DNA from: Candidatus Poribacteria bacterium
GTDB lineage: Bacteria; Poribacteria; WGA-4E; GCA-2687025
Assembly (NCBI GenBank): GCA_028818695.1
Contig: JAPPNK010000015.1
Span: 134,597-198,596, forward strand
Length of the DNA stretch: 64,000 nucleotides
Direction: 5' to 3'
Part shown: positions 1 to 7,593 of the stretch, piece by piece
Layout: every line of letters starts with the position of its first letter
How positions within the stretch are numbered: the first letter of the stretch is position 1
The notes under the pieces: model-generated
Databases searched by the model: none
Told to the model about the DNA's origin: nothing
What the model saw: the letters and a program-made list of their open reading frames with translations, nothing else
Program-made: the position numbers and the translations under genes

Positions 1-537
1 GGTCGGGTCGATTTCTATTGCCTTGTTGCAGTCTTGCGCCGCCTTTTCAAGCTCGTCCATTTCGATATAAACGGAGGAGCGGTTGTAATAGGCAAGGGCA
101 ATGGTCGGGTCGATTTCTATTGCCTTGTTGCAGTCTTGCGCCGCCTTTTCAAGCTCGCCCATTTTGATATAAGCGGAGGAGCGGTTGATGTAGGCCTCGG
201 GAAAATCGGGGTCGATTTCTATCGCTTTGCCGCACTCCTCAATCGCCCTTTCAAACTCGTCCATGTTGACGTAAATGGCAGAGAGGTTCCCATAGGCTTC
301 TACTATGGTCGGGTCGATTTCTATCGCCTTGTTGCAGTCTTGCGCCGCCTTTTCAAGCTCGCCCATCTCGCGGTAGACGACAGCGCGGTTGGCATAGGCT
401 TTAGCGCGTTTTGAATTGATCGCAATCGCCTTGTTGAAATCAGTGAGGGCGCGCTCCAGCTCCCCTTCATGCGCAAGGTCAATGCCGCGCTTGATATAAT
501 CATCCGCTGACATGAACCAGCCGCCTCTGTTTTTCAT
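1..537 (-). CDS. TPR repeat protein (3' end cut by the window edge)
   Basis: This minus-strand frame is open for 179 codons from an ATG at 537 and runs off the left edge. After a short N-terminus it is made of 34-residue tetratricopeptide repeats of the form AYxNRSxxYxxMxELEKAAQDCNKAIEIDPT, with at least five units visible. Units at the DNA level recur every 102 bp and are almost identical near 1, 103 and 307, which suggests recent duplication. The start at 537 has AGGGAGG a few bases upstream; an in-frame ATG at 513 is the alternative. No signal peptide is visible, so it is probably a cytoplasmic scaffold. The partner and function are unknown. Confidence 0.85.
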   Translation of the reverse strand, partial: MKNRGGWFMSADDYIKRGIDLAHEGELERALTDFNKAIAINSKRAKAYANRAVVYREMGELEKAAQDCNKAIEIDPTIVEAYGNLSAIYVNMDEFERAIEECGKAIEIDPDFPEAYINRSSAYIKMGELEKAAQDCNKAIEIDPTIALAYYNRSSVYIEMDELEKAAQDCNKAIEIDPT

Positions 538-559
538 GATAGCCTCCCTTCTATATGCG

Positions 560-587
560 ATTGTATCGTACGCCGTTTTGACGTCAA
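560..587 (-). promoter_or_regulatory. Sigma70-type promoter for the TPR gene
   Basis: On the minus strand TTGACG (587-582) and TACAAT (565-560) are separated by 16 bp, with the AGGGAGG ribosome site of the TPR gene shortly downstream. Confidence 0.55.
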
Positions 588-590
588 GCG

Positions 591-645
591 CGGCAGAAAC
601 CGTCCGCGCGCCTGCATGTCCCAAATAAAGACGTAAGGTCAGACT
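591..645 (-). repeat. Partial copy of the dispersed CTGACCTT element
   Basis: Read on the minus strand this stretch runs from CTGACCTTACGTCTTT through TTGGGACA to CGGTTTCTGC, matching the left part of the elements near 24092 and 40567. The palindromic GGATTCCCGC part found in the longer copies is missing here. Confidence 0.55.
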
Positions 646-652
646 ACTCCGC

Positions 653-681
653 TTGACGCAGACGCCCCAACATTCTATCCT
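653..681 (+). promoter_or_regulatory. Sigma70-type promoter for the zinc-ribbon/DUF2007 gene
   Basis: TTGACG (653-658), 17 bp, TATCCT (676-681), about 35 bp before the ATG at 716. Confidence 0.55.
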
Positions 682-715
682 CTCAACAGAAGACGCCTAC
701 ATTGAAGGGTGAAAC

Positions 716-1117
716 ATGAGCCGATGCCCCCATTGCGGCGCAGACGTCAGCGCAAACCTTAAAAAGTTCAATACGCTCGTCTCTGCGGGCGGCGCGTCGA
801 CTTGCGGCGAATGCGGCGGCGCGCTGGAACATACGCGGCATGAAGACGCCCCCGCCATGGTGGAGCGCATCGACTGGGTGAAGGCGGTCGGCGCGCCGCA
901 CCCGGTCGCCGGCGTCATGCTCATGGGCGTTCTGGAGGCGGCGGAGATACCCGCGCGGCTAGAGGAACGCTCCATCCCGGCATACGGCGCCATACCGAGC
1001 TCATGGAACGAAGACGCATGGGGGATCATCTATGTCCCCGCCGAATACGCCGCCGAGGCGACTAGAGAGATTGAGGCGTATCTGAAGGCGCTTGACCTAG
1101 AGACGCATTCCGAGTAA
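716..1117 (+). CDS. Zinc-ribbon protein with a DUF2007-like domain
   Basis: A 133-residue cytoplasmic protein. The N-terminus has two CxxC pairs (C4/C7 and C30/C33), as in a zinc ribbon. Residues about 60-125 (VAGVMLMGVLEAAEIPARLEE, then PSSWNEDAWGIIYVP and a closing helix) resemble the small ferredoxin-fold DUF2007 'putative signal-transducing' family, which often follows a zinc ribbon. No catalytic residues are visible and the family's role is not established. The ATG at 716 sits behind GAAGGGTG and a good promoter. The gene stands alone, convergent with the next one. Confidence 0.75.
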   Translation: MSRCPHCGADVSANLKKFNTLVSAGGASTCGECGGALEHTRHEDAPAMVERIDWVKAVGAPHPVAGVMLMGVLEAAEIPARLEERSIPAYGAIPSSWNEDAWGIIYVPAEYAAEATREIEAYLKALDLETHSE

Positions 1118-1199
1118 GCCGCGAACGGTTAAGAACGGCGCGAAGGCGCAGGTCGGATGGTTCCATCGGCGGTATGAGGAGCATGACCCTATGGCCGTT

Positions 1200-1229
1200 G
1201 AGCTGGGGGATAGCGCCTTCCCCCAGCTC
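1200..1229. terminator. Hairpin between convergent genes
   Basis: GAGCTGGGGG (1200-1209) pairs perfectly with CCCCCAGCTC (1220-1229) around a 10-nt loop. It lies 14 bp past the stop of the minus-strand gene and about 80 bp past the plus-strand gene. No T-run follows on either strand, so it may be a 3'-end stabiliser or a non-canonical terminator. Confidence 0.5.
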
Positions 1230-1243
1230 GCCGCTTCATGGCC

Positions 1244-2212
1244 TCATTCATCAATGACGCCCAATTGCAAAACCGTCAGCCGTAAATCTGGACTAGAAGG
1301 CTGAAGATCTTCAGGCTTGGGCTTAGGCCTCGGCCCCCGTAGTTGACTGCGTTCCCTCAGCCTGCGTTTTACCTCCTCGGGGCTTAGACCAATCCGCACC
1401 TCTTTCCAGCGGTTTTTCAGTTGGGGCGTTCTCATATCGACCATCCACGTTTGTAAGGCTGCGATAGCTTCCAGCGCCTCCGTATTTCCAGGGTCATGCG
1501 TCAGCTTGGTTTCCAACTCCGCGTAATCCTTTTCCATCTGCGCCAGCATCTGTCGACCCTCTTCCGTATCTGCAGGGACGTGCCGCGTTTGCCATATCAC
1601 AACCACCTCCTCGTCCTCGTCGAAGTAGTAACGCTCTCCGTTGGGGAGGCTGAGCGAGCCAGCCTTCAAGGCTAGGAGCGGCAAACGACCCGCGCGGACA
1701 AGAAATGGTCTCGGCCCGTACTCTTTCAATGGCATCCTTTTTTCCGTCCGTTCTTCCATCGGCACGGAGTCAGAATACGGCAGGTACTGTTCCAACGCCG
1801 CAGCGAGAGCGGGGTCTTCTCTACCGATAAAGATGTTTTCTTGGACGTCATGGAATGCTTGCGACCCCGCTTTATCCGGATCCACGCCCGCCGCTATTAG
1901 CGCGTCGTACTCAAGCCCAACCAGCTCCGCATAATGGTTCGCCGCGTCTTCCCAGCGTTCAAACTTGTACGGTCCCGTGTCCGATTCGGGCGCCCCCGAA
2001 TCGGCGCTCGGCTCCCCGTCAGCTGCGGGCGTCTCCTGCGGCTGAACGGGAGATTGCGCCTCTTCCATCAATGCGGCGTCTCCGCCGTCGACGCCCTCCA
2101 AGGGCGTCGACGTTTCAGACAGCATGGGATCGTCCCTCAACGAAAGCCAGATGAGCGCGGCAAGGAGAACTGCCGCCGCCAGCGCCGCGGCGATGGTTAT
2201 TTTTCGAGTCAT
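1244..2212 (-). CDS. Membrane-anchored protein of unknown function
   Basis: A 322-residue protein. Residues 5-24 form one hydrophobic segment after MTRK, without a clear signal-peptidase site, so it is likely an N-terminal anchor with the rest outside the cytoplasm. Residues 30-80 are acidic and Pro/Gly/Ser-rich (a linker). The remainder is soluble, with a charged helical stretch near 230-300 and a basic Pro-Lys patch near 300. I do not recognise a family. The start has AAGGAG seven bases upstream. Two stacked promoters lie upstream at 2454-2550. Confidence 0.7.
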   Translation of the reverse strand: MTRKITIAAALAAAVLLAALIWLSLRDDPMLSETSTPLEGVDGGDAALMEEAQSPVQPQETPAADGEPSADSGAPESDTGPYKFERWEDAANHYAELVGLEYDALIAAGVDPDKAGSQAFHDVQENIFIGREDPALAAALEQYLPYSDSVPMEERTEKRMPLKEYGPRPFLVRAGRLPLLALKAGSLSLPNGERYYFDEDEEVVVIWQTRHVPADTEEGRQMLAQMEKDYAELETKLTHDPGNTEALEAIAALQTWMVDMRTPQLKNRWKEVRIGLSPEEVKRRLRERSQLRGPRPKPKPEDLQPSSPDLRLTVLQLGVIDE

Positions 2213-2240
2213 GTCAAGTCTCCTTTCTCGGACCCCTCAA

Positions 2241-2519
2241 TCAGGGAACGGGGCTGTCGAACCACGCGTTCAGATCTCCGGGTGTGGGCAGGCCTGTGAC
2301 TGATGCCCTTCCCCATCCGGCGCGCTTGGCCTCATGTTGCGCGTCCGAAGGATCTATGCGAACGTACCCTGAGCCATCTGTCTCGTCAGAAATGGTCTTG
2401 TCCGGGGTGTGCAAATACTCCCAATTCCATGCAACGAGTTCGCTCCAAAAATTATCGTAGCAGAGAATCTGACGCGCGTCAACAATCTTATCAACGCCCG
2501 CGAACTGTCCGCCGTATTT
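2241..2519 (-). pseudogene. Probable gene remnant or small ORF upstream of the anchored protein
   Basis: The minus strand is open for 92 codons ending at TGA 2241-2243, and the translation looks protein-like (SELVAWNWEYLHTPDK, then GYVRIDPSDAQHEAKRAGWG), but the frame has no ATG and begins right after a TGA. A TTG at 2414 with GGGAG just upstream would give 57 residues. Its 5' part overlaps two promoter-like sequences, so the upstream half may never be translated. I do not recognise a family. It could be a decayed gene, a leader peptide, or chance. Confidence 0.3.
2454..2482 (-). promoter_or_regulatory. Proximal tandem promoter
   Basis: On the minus strand TTGACG (2482-2477), 17 bp, TACGAT (2459-2454). 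The spacer and flanks resemble the promoter 68 bp upstream, sharing TCTCTGCTA before GAT. Confidence 0.5.
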
Positions 2520-2521
2520 TC

Positions 2522-2550
2522 ATCTTAGCAGAGACGCATGCGCGCGTCAA
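2522..2550 (-). promoter_or_regulatory. Distal tandem promoter
   Basis: On the minus strand TTGACG (2550-2545), 17 bp, TAAGAT (2527-2522), followed 68 bp later by a near copy. It would drive the small ORF and the anchored protein. Confidence 0.5.
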
Positions 2551-2656
2551 ACCTTATTATTTCCGCGGAGGCGGAGGCGGGAAGGTCAAGCAACCCGCCT
2601 CTTGACCCAAACGGCGCAGAAAGGCATCATACTCTCAAGCTGTCGGAGAACGCTTT

Positions 2657-3577
2657 GTGAAAACCCGCTTCTTACAGCAACTGAACCGAGACGTCTCATG
2701 CGTCGGGTTGGGAACGATGGTTTTCAGCTCCTCCCCCCGTCAAGACGCCTTCGAAATGTTGGACGCATGGCAGGAGGCGGGCGGAAACCTGTTGGACGCC
2801 GCTGAAGTGTACGGCTCCGAACCGGCGATCGCCGACTGGTTTGAGGCGCGCGGCAACCGAGACGAGATCGTCCTCCTAGACAAAGCATGCATTGACCTGA
2901 ACGAGATCGCGCCGGACGGGATGCGCAGAGGCGCCGCCGGCAACCTGGAACGGACGCGAACCGATTACATCGACATCTGGATGCTGCACCGCGACGATCC
3001 GTCCAAGCCGATGGAAGTGATTGTAGAGACGGCGAATGAGCTGATCAGCCTCGGTCAAATACGGGCATGGGGCGGCTCCAACTGGACGACGCGCCGCATC
3101 ATTGAGGCGAACGAATGCGCCGAGAAGCGCGGTCTCGTCGGGATGATCGGCTCCAGCGAAAATGTGAGCCTCGCGGTTCCGAATGTTCCGCGCTGGCCGG
3201 GCGTCCGCTCGCTGGACGCCGACGACATCGCATGGCGGCGCGAGACGCAGTTTCCGGTCTTTTCATGGTCGGCGCAGGCGGGCGGTTTTTTCAGCGGGCA
3301 GTTCTCGCCCGGCGACAGGTCGGACGGCGACATGGTCCGCGTCTATTATTCGGACGAAAACTTTGCCAAGCTGGAGAGGGCGCGGCAGCTCGCCGCCGAA
3401 AAGGGGGTCTCGGCGATACAGATTGCGCTCGCGTATCTTCTTGCGCTCGATTTTGCCGTCTATCCGCTCGTCGGACCGCGCAATATGGCGGAGTTGCGCT
3501 CGTGCATCGAAGGAGAGGCGGTTCAGCTGACGCCCGCTGAGGCGTCATGGCTGTCCCTTGAACAGAACGAACGATGA
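2657..3577 (+). CDS. Aldo/keto reductase family oxidoreductase
   Basis: A 306-residue NAD(P)H-dependent oxidoreductase of the aldo/keto reductase TIM-barrel fold. The catalytic tetrad is in place: D47 and Y52 in NLLDAAEVYG, K76 in LLDKAC and H111 in DIWMLHRDD. The C-terminal PLVGPRNMAEL stretch matches the cofactor-binding end of the barrel. The start is GTG 2657; no in-frame ATG fits better. It is the first gene of an operon whose next three genes overlap by a few bases. The substrate cannot be told; a sugar-derived carbonyl is plausible given the sulfatase in the same operon. Confidence 0.88.
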   Translation: MKTRFLQQLNRDVSCVGLGTMVFSSSPRQDAFEMLDAWQEAGGNLLDAAEVYGSEPAIADWFEARGNRDEIVLLDKACIDLNEIAPDGMRRGAAGNLERTRTDYIDIWMLHRDDPSKPMEVIVETANELISLGQIRAWGGSNWTTRRIIEANECAEKRGLVGMIGSSENVSLAVPNVPRWPGVRSLDADDIAWRRETQFPVFSWSAQAGGFFSGQFSPGDRSDGDMVRVYYSDENFAKLERARQLAAEKGVSAIQIALAYLLALDFAVYPLVGPRNMAELRSCIEGEAVQLTPAEASWLSLEQNER

Positions 3578-4302
3578 CGGACGAAGGCGGCATGTGGGGC
3601 GAGGACTATTTTTTGGGAGAGATGCCCAGCCGAGAGGACACGATCCCTGAGGCGGAGTTTTTGATGGAGGCTCTGGAGCTGACGGCAGAAGACCGCGTCT
3701 TGGATGTCGCTTGCGGAGCGGGTCGGCACGCGCAGCTGCTGGCGGAGCGCGGTCCGCGCGTCGTCGGCGTCGATCTGTCGCTTTCGCTTTTGAAACGCGC
3801 GCAGGCTCTGAATTCCGCCGCTCTTTTTCTCCGCGCCGATATGCGCGCGTTGCCGTTTTTCGGGGCGTTTGACGCGGCGGTCTGTCTGTTCGCCTCCTTC
3901 GGCCTGCTAGGGCAAAAGGGGGACCAAGCGGCTCTGGCGTCCATCTGCGCCGCGCTTGCGCCGAACGGGATCGCGCTCATTGAGACATGGAACCCGTATG
4001 CAGCCGCGCAGCTGGAAGGGCGGCGCAACTGGTGGCGGGCTGGCGACGCGCTCTATCTCGCCGAGGCGCAATTTGACGCGCTGGAGGGCAAGGCGCGCGA
4101 CGCGCGGATCGTCATGCCTCTGCGCGGAGCCGCCCGCTCTTGGACGCGCGAGACCCGCTTCTACACCGCCCCTGAGCTGCGGGCGATGGCGGAATCGGCG
4201 GGGTTGCGTCCGATGCGCTGGTTTGGCGATTTTGACGGAAGCCCATACGCTGCCGACTCGCCGAGACTCATCGCCGCGTTTGAAAAGGTTCGCTCATCAT
4301 GA
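3574..4302 (+). CDS. Class I SAM-dependent methyltransferase
   Basis: A 242-residue cytoplasmic enzyme with the Rossmann-fold methyltransferase signature: motif I VLDVACGAGRHAQLLAERG (about residues 42-60), the acidic end of strand 2 in VVGVDLS, and FLRADMRALPF as motif II. The C-terminal part (SWTRETRFYTAPELRAMAESAGL) is typical of the Methyltransf_11/25 group. The acceptor is not predictable. It starts in an ATGA overlap with the reductase and itself overlaps the ABC exporter, so all are translationally coupled. Confidence 0.88.
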   Translation: MTDEGGMWGEDYFLGEMPSREDTIPEAEFLMEALELTAEDRVLDVACGAGRHAQLLAERGPRVVGVDLSLSLLKRAQALNSAALFLRADMRALPFFGAFDAAVCLFASFGLLGQKGDQAALASICAALAPNGIALIETWNPYAAAQLEGRRNWWRAGDALYLAEAQFDALEGKARDARIVMPLRGAARSWTRETRFYTAPELRAMAESAGLRPMRWFGDFDGSPYAADSPRLIAAFEKVRSS

Positions 4303-6161
4303 AACGCTGGGCGGCTGCGTGGGGATGGATACGCCCGCATTTCGGCTCGCTGCTGCTGGCGCTGCTGCTGGCGCTGCTGGGCGCGTTTCTTCAGGGGGTT
4401 ATTGTGCATGTCGTCGCGCTCATGGCGGACGCGGCGGACTTATACCGTTCCGGCGGTTTTCCGCTGTCGTTGCGTCTGCTGCGCTTGGAGCCGTTTTTTG
4501 AAGGCGTCTCGGTCGTCTTAACCGACGCCGCCCATGCGCAGCGCGCCCTGACGATTCTCCTGGCGTCAATGGTCGGATTGATGGCTTTGCGCGGCGTCTC
4601 CGCTTACGGGCGCGCCTGCCTGCAAGGGCGCGTCACCTACAAGGCGATGACCTCCGCCCGCAACCAGCTCCACGCCAAACTGCTCACCCTCCCGATCGGC
4701 CTCATCGCAAAGCAGCGCTCCGGCGACCTGATGACGCGCGTTGTGAGCGACGTCCACCATCTGACGCAATCGATCAACACGTTTTCGGGCGCGCTGCATT
4801 CCATCGGCTCGGCGGCTGTTTTCTTTGCGCTCATGCTCATGAACAGCTGGACGTTGACGCTCGTCACGCTTGCGTTTACGCCTCTCATCGCGCTGATTCT
4901 CGGCGCTGTCGGGACGGCGATACGGCGTTTCAGCATACGCATGCAGCGCGAGTTGAGCGCCGTCGCCAATCGGCTTGAAAGGAGCGTCGCCGGGCTGAAG
5001 GTGATCAAGGCGTTCGGCGCGGAGGGGGATGAAAAGCGCCGCTTTCAGGAGGAAACGCAGGCGATGTACCGCACGGCGATGCGCCGCGTTCGGGTATACG
5101 GCGCGCAAGGACCGGCGACGGAGCTGATCGGGGCATTGGCGCTGTGCGGCGTGTTTGGGATCGGCTGCTGGGCGGTCATTCAAGGAACGCTCACGCTGGG
5201 CGGATTGCTGGCGCATTTCGGGCTGAGCGCGCTGCTGATTGACCCGCTGCGCAAGATCGGGGAGTTCCACGCGCAGTTTCAGCAGGGACTCGCCTCCATT
5301 GAGCGCATCGAAGAAACGCGCGCGCTGCCGAGCGAACCGATGGATCAGGGCGGCGTTCTGCGTCAGGCGCGCGGCGAGATCGAGTTTCGGAATGTTTCGT
5401 TCGCATATGACAGCCACGCCCCTGTGCTAAAAGATGTCTCCTTCAAAGTGAAGGCGGGTCAGACGGCGGCGCTGGTCGGGCGCAGCGGGGCGGGGAAAAC
5501 GACGCTCCTTCAGCTGATCCCGCGGTTTTATGAACCGACGTCGGGCGAAGTACTCATGGACGGGGAGCCGATGCGCAGTTATTCGCTGGAGTCGCTTCGG
5601 GCGCATACGGCTCTCGCGCCGCAGGAGACGCTGCTGTTTGCCGGAACCGTCGCCGACAATATCCGCATGGCGAAGCCTGGGGCGGACGACGAGGCTGTCC
5701 GCGAAGCCGCCCGCCGCGCCCATGCGCATGCGTTCATCGAGTCGTTTCCTGAAGGGTATGAGACGGCGATCGGCGAGCGCGGGGCGCGCCTCTCCGGCGG
5801 TCAAGCGCAGCGGCTTTCTATCGCGCGCGTTTTTTTAAAAAATCCTGCCGTCTTTCTGCTGGACGAGGCGATGTCGGCGCTGGACGCGGAATCGGAGGCG
5901 GCAGTTCAAAAATCGCTTGAAGAGCTCACCCAAACGCGCACCGCTTTTATCATTGCGCATCGGCTCTCAACGGTCGTCAACGCCGACATGATCATCGTAC
6001 TAGACAAGGGGAGGATCGTTGAAATCGGCAGGCACGACGAGCTGATCCAACGCAACGGCCTCTACAAACGGCTCTGCTCAACATTCTACCGCAAGGCGCA
6101 AAGCGTAAGCCGTCCAAACGGCGCGTCTATGAAGGAAAAGGAGAAAACCGATGACGAATAA
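4299..6161 (+). CDS. MsbA-like ABC exporter (fused membrane and ATPase domains)
   Basis: A 620-residue half-transporter that would work as a homodimer in the inner membrane, exporting lipids or other amphipathic compounds. Residues 1-340 are the six-helix ABC membrane domain. The ATPase part begins near 365 with Walker A GRSGAGKTT (about 394), a Q-loop in APQETLLFAG, signature LSGGQAQR (about 498), Walker B VFLLDEAMSALD and the H-loop IIAHRLST. MsbA-type exporters are commonly 580-620 residues. It overlaps the methyltransferase by 4 bases and the sulfatase by 11. The substrate is unknown. Confidence 0.92.
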   Translation: MKRWAAAWGWIRPHFGSLLLALLLALLGAFLQGVIVHVVALMADAADLYRSGGFPLSLRLLRLEPFFEGVSVVLTDAAHAQRALTILLASMVGLMALRGVSAYGRACLQGRVTYKAMTSARNQLHAKLLTLPIGLIAKQRSGDLMTRVVSDVHHLTQSINTFSGALHSIGSAAVFFALMLMNSWTLTLVTLAFTPLIALILGAVGTAIRRFSIRMQRELSAVANRLERSVAGLKVIKAFGAEGDEKRRFQEETQAMYRTAMRRVRVYGAQGPATELIGALALCGVFGIGCWAVIQGTLTLGGLLAHFGLSALLIDPLRKIGEFHAQFQQGLASIERIEETRALPSEPMDQGGVLRQARGEIEFRNVSFAYDSHAPVLKDVSFKVKAGQTAALVGRSGAGKTTLLQLIPRFYEPTSGEVLMDGEPMRSYSLESLRAHTALAPQETLLFAGTVADNIRMAKPGADDEAVREAARRAHAHAFIESFPEGYETAIGERGARLSGGQAQRLSIARVFLKNPAVFLLDEAMSALDAESEAAVQKSLEELTQTRTAFIIAHRLSTVVNADMIIVLDKGRIVEIGRHDELIQRNGLYKRLCSTFYRKAQSVSRPNGASMKEKEKTDDE

Positions 6162-7536
6162 ACGCCCCAATATCCTGTTCGTTTTTCCTGATCAATACCG
6201 GCTTCAGGCGCTCGGATTTCGCGGAGACGACCCTGTCCACACGCCGAATCTGGACGCATTCGCCGCCGAAAGCCGCGTCTTGACGCATGCGGTCAGTACG
6301 CGCCCCGTCTGCAGTCCATACCGCGCGATGCTCTTGACGGGGCAGTATCCGCACCAAAACGGCGTTGTCGTCAACTGCAACTCGAACACCTCCGCGCTCG
6401 GCAACTATCTCAAAGAGTCGACCGTCTGCCTGTCCGACGTTCTGGCGGAAGCGGGCTATTCGCAGGGGTATATTGGGAAGTGGCACCTTGACCCGCCGAA
6501 CCCCGACCACAACGCCTACACGGAGGGTCCGCGCGGGAGCGGCGGCGTCATCTGGGACACATACACCCCGCCCAGCCGCCGCCATCAGTTCGACTTCTGG
6601 CACAGCTACGGTTGCTGCGACCGGCACTTCAACCCGCATTACTGGACGACCGGCGCCGCGCTGCATGAGCGCATCGAGCCGCAGGAGTGGTCGGTGAAGC
6701 ATGAGACGGATGTCGCGGTCGATTATATCCGCAATGCGAACGGAGAACGCGACCCTGAGAAGCCGTTTTCGCTTGTCATTTCGCACAATCCGCCGCACCC
6801 GCCGTATCAGCAGGTTCCGCCGAGATACTTGGAGCGGTATGAGGACATGCCGCTGGAGACGCTGGCGAACCGCGCCAATTTTGACGCGCAAACGTTTCGA
6901 GGGGAAGAGGGGGCGGCGCGGACTATGCGCCAGTACTTCGCCGCTGTTACCGGCGTGGACGAGCAGTTTGGGCGCATGCTTCGCGCATTGGACGAAGAGG
7001 GGCTGCGCGAGAACACGATCGTTGTCTTCACCGCCGACCATGGGGACATGATGGGTTCGCATGGGCGCATTGGAAAGGATCTGTGGTATGCGGAATCGTT
7101 TCGCGTTCCGTTTATCGTGCGCTGGCCGGGACGTTTGGCGGAGGGGGAAGACGATCTGCTCATCGGGACGCCCGACCTGATGCCGACGCTTCTTGGATTG
7201 ACGGGCGAGGCGGGGCGCATTCCGGATGAGGTTCAGGGGATAAATTACGCGCCGGCTCTCTTGGGCGAAGAGCAGGCGCGCCCGACCTCCGCGCTCTACT
7301 GGACAGCCGGCGCAGGCGGCGGAGGAAACGGCGTACAGCGGCGCGGCATCTTGACGCATCGGCATACGTTCGTCGTCCAGAGAAAAGGAGAAGAGGAGCA
7401 GATCATTCTGCATGACGACAACGCCGACCCGTACCAGCTGCGCAACGCGGCGGACGCAAACGCCGATCTGGTCGAGTCGCTGCGGACGGAGCTTTGGGAG
7501 CAGCTGCAGGAAATTGAGGATCCATGGGCGGTCTAA
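6151..7536 (+). CDS. Cys-type sulfatase
   Basis: A 461-residue alkaline-phosphatase-superfamily sulfatase. The C-x-P-x-R motif VCSPYRAMLLTGQ has its formylglycine cysteine at residue 54, and GKWHL and ADHGDMMGSHG supply further active-site residues. The N-terminal metal motif reads PDQ, as in the choline-sulfatase-like branch, rather than DD. No signal peptide is visible, so the enzyme looks cytoplasmic, unlike most polysaccharide sulfatases. It overlaps the exporter gene. A formylglycine-generating enzyme is required but none lies in this window. Confidence 0.92.
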   Translation: MTNKRPNILFVFPDQYRLQALGFRGDDPVHTPNLDAFAAESRVLTHAVSTRPVCSPYRAMLLTGQYPHQNGVVVNCNSNTSALGNYLKESTVCLSDVLAEAGYSQGYIGKWHLDPPNPDHNAYTEGPRGSGGVIWDTYTPPSRRHQFDFWHSYGCCDRHFNPHYWTTGAALHERIEPQEWSVKHETDVAVDYIRNANGERDPEKPFSLVISHNPPHPPYQQVPPRYLERYEDMPLETLANRANFDAQTFRGEEGAARTMRQYFAAVTGVDEQFGRMLRALDEEGLRENTIVVFTADHGDMMGSHGRIGKDLWYAESFRVPFIVRWPGRLAEGEDDLLIGTPDLMPTLLGLTGEAGRIPDEVQGINYAPALLGEEQARPTSALYWTAGAGGGGNGVQRRGILTHRHTFVVQRKGEEEQIILHDDNADPYQLRNAADANADLVESLRTELWEQLQEIEDPWAV

Positions 7537-7558
7537 GCGATGCGCTTCATAAGAAGAG

Positions 7559-7588
7559 GGCGGGGCTGCGAGAAAGAGACGCCCCGCC
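7559..7588. terminator. Hairpin between convergent sulfatase and PD40 genes
   Basis: GGCGGGGC (7559-7566) pairs with GCCCCGCC (7581-7588) around a 14-nt loop, in the 57-bp gap between convergent stops. It can serve either strand. No T-run follows. Confidence 0.45.
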
Positions 7589-7593
7589 GCCCC

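Noticed and set aside
2303-2605. 100-codon plus-strand frame before the aldo/keto reductase
   Set aside because: Arg/Ser/Pro-rich with no pattern and no ribosome site; the opposite strand has promoters and a more protein-like frame.
6127-7413. 428-codon open frame opposite the sulfatase
   Set aside because: The sulfatase frame has clear catalytic motifs; the opposite frame does not.
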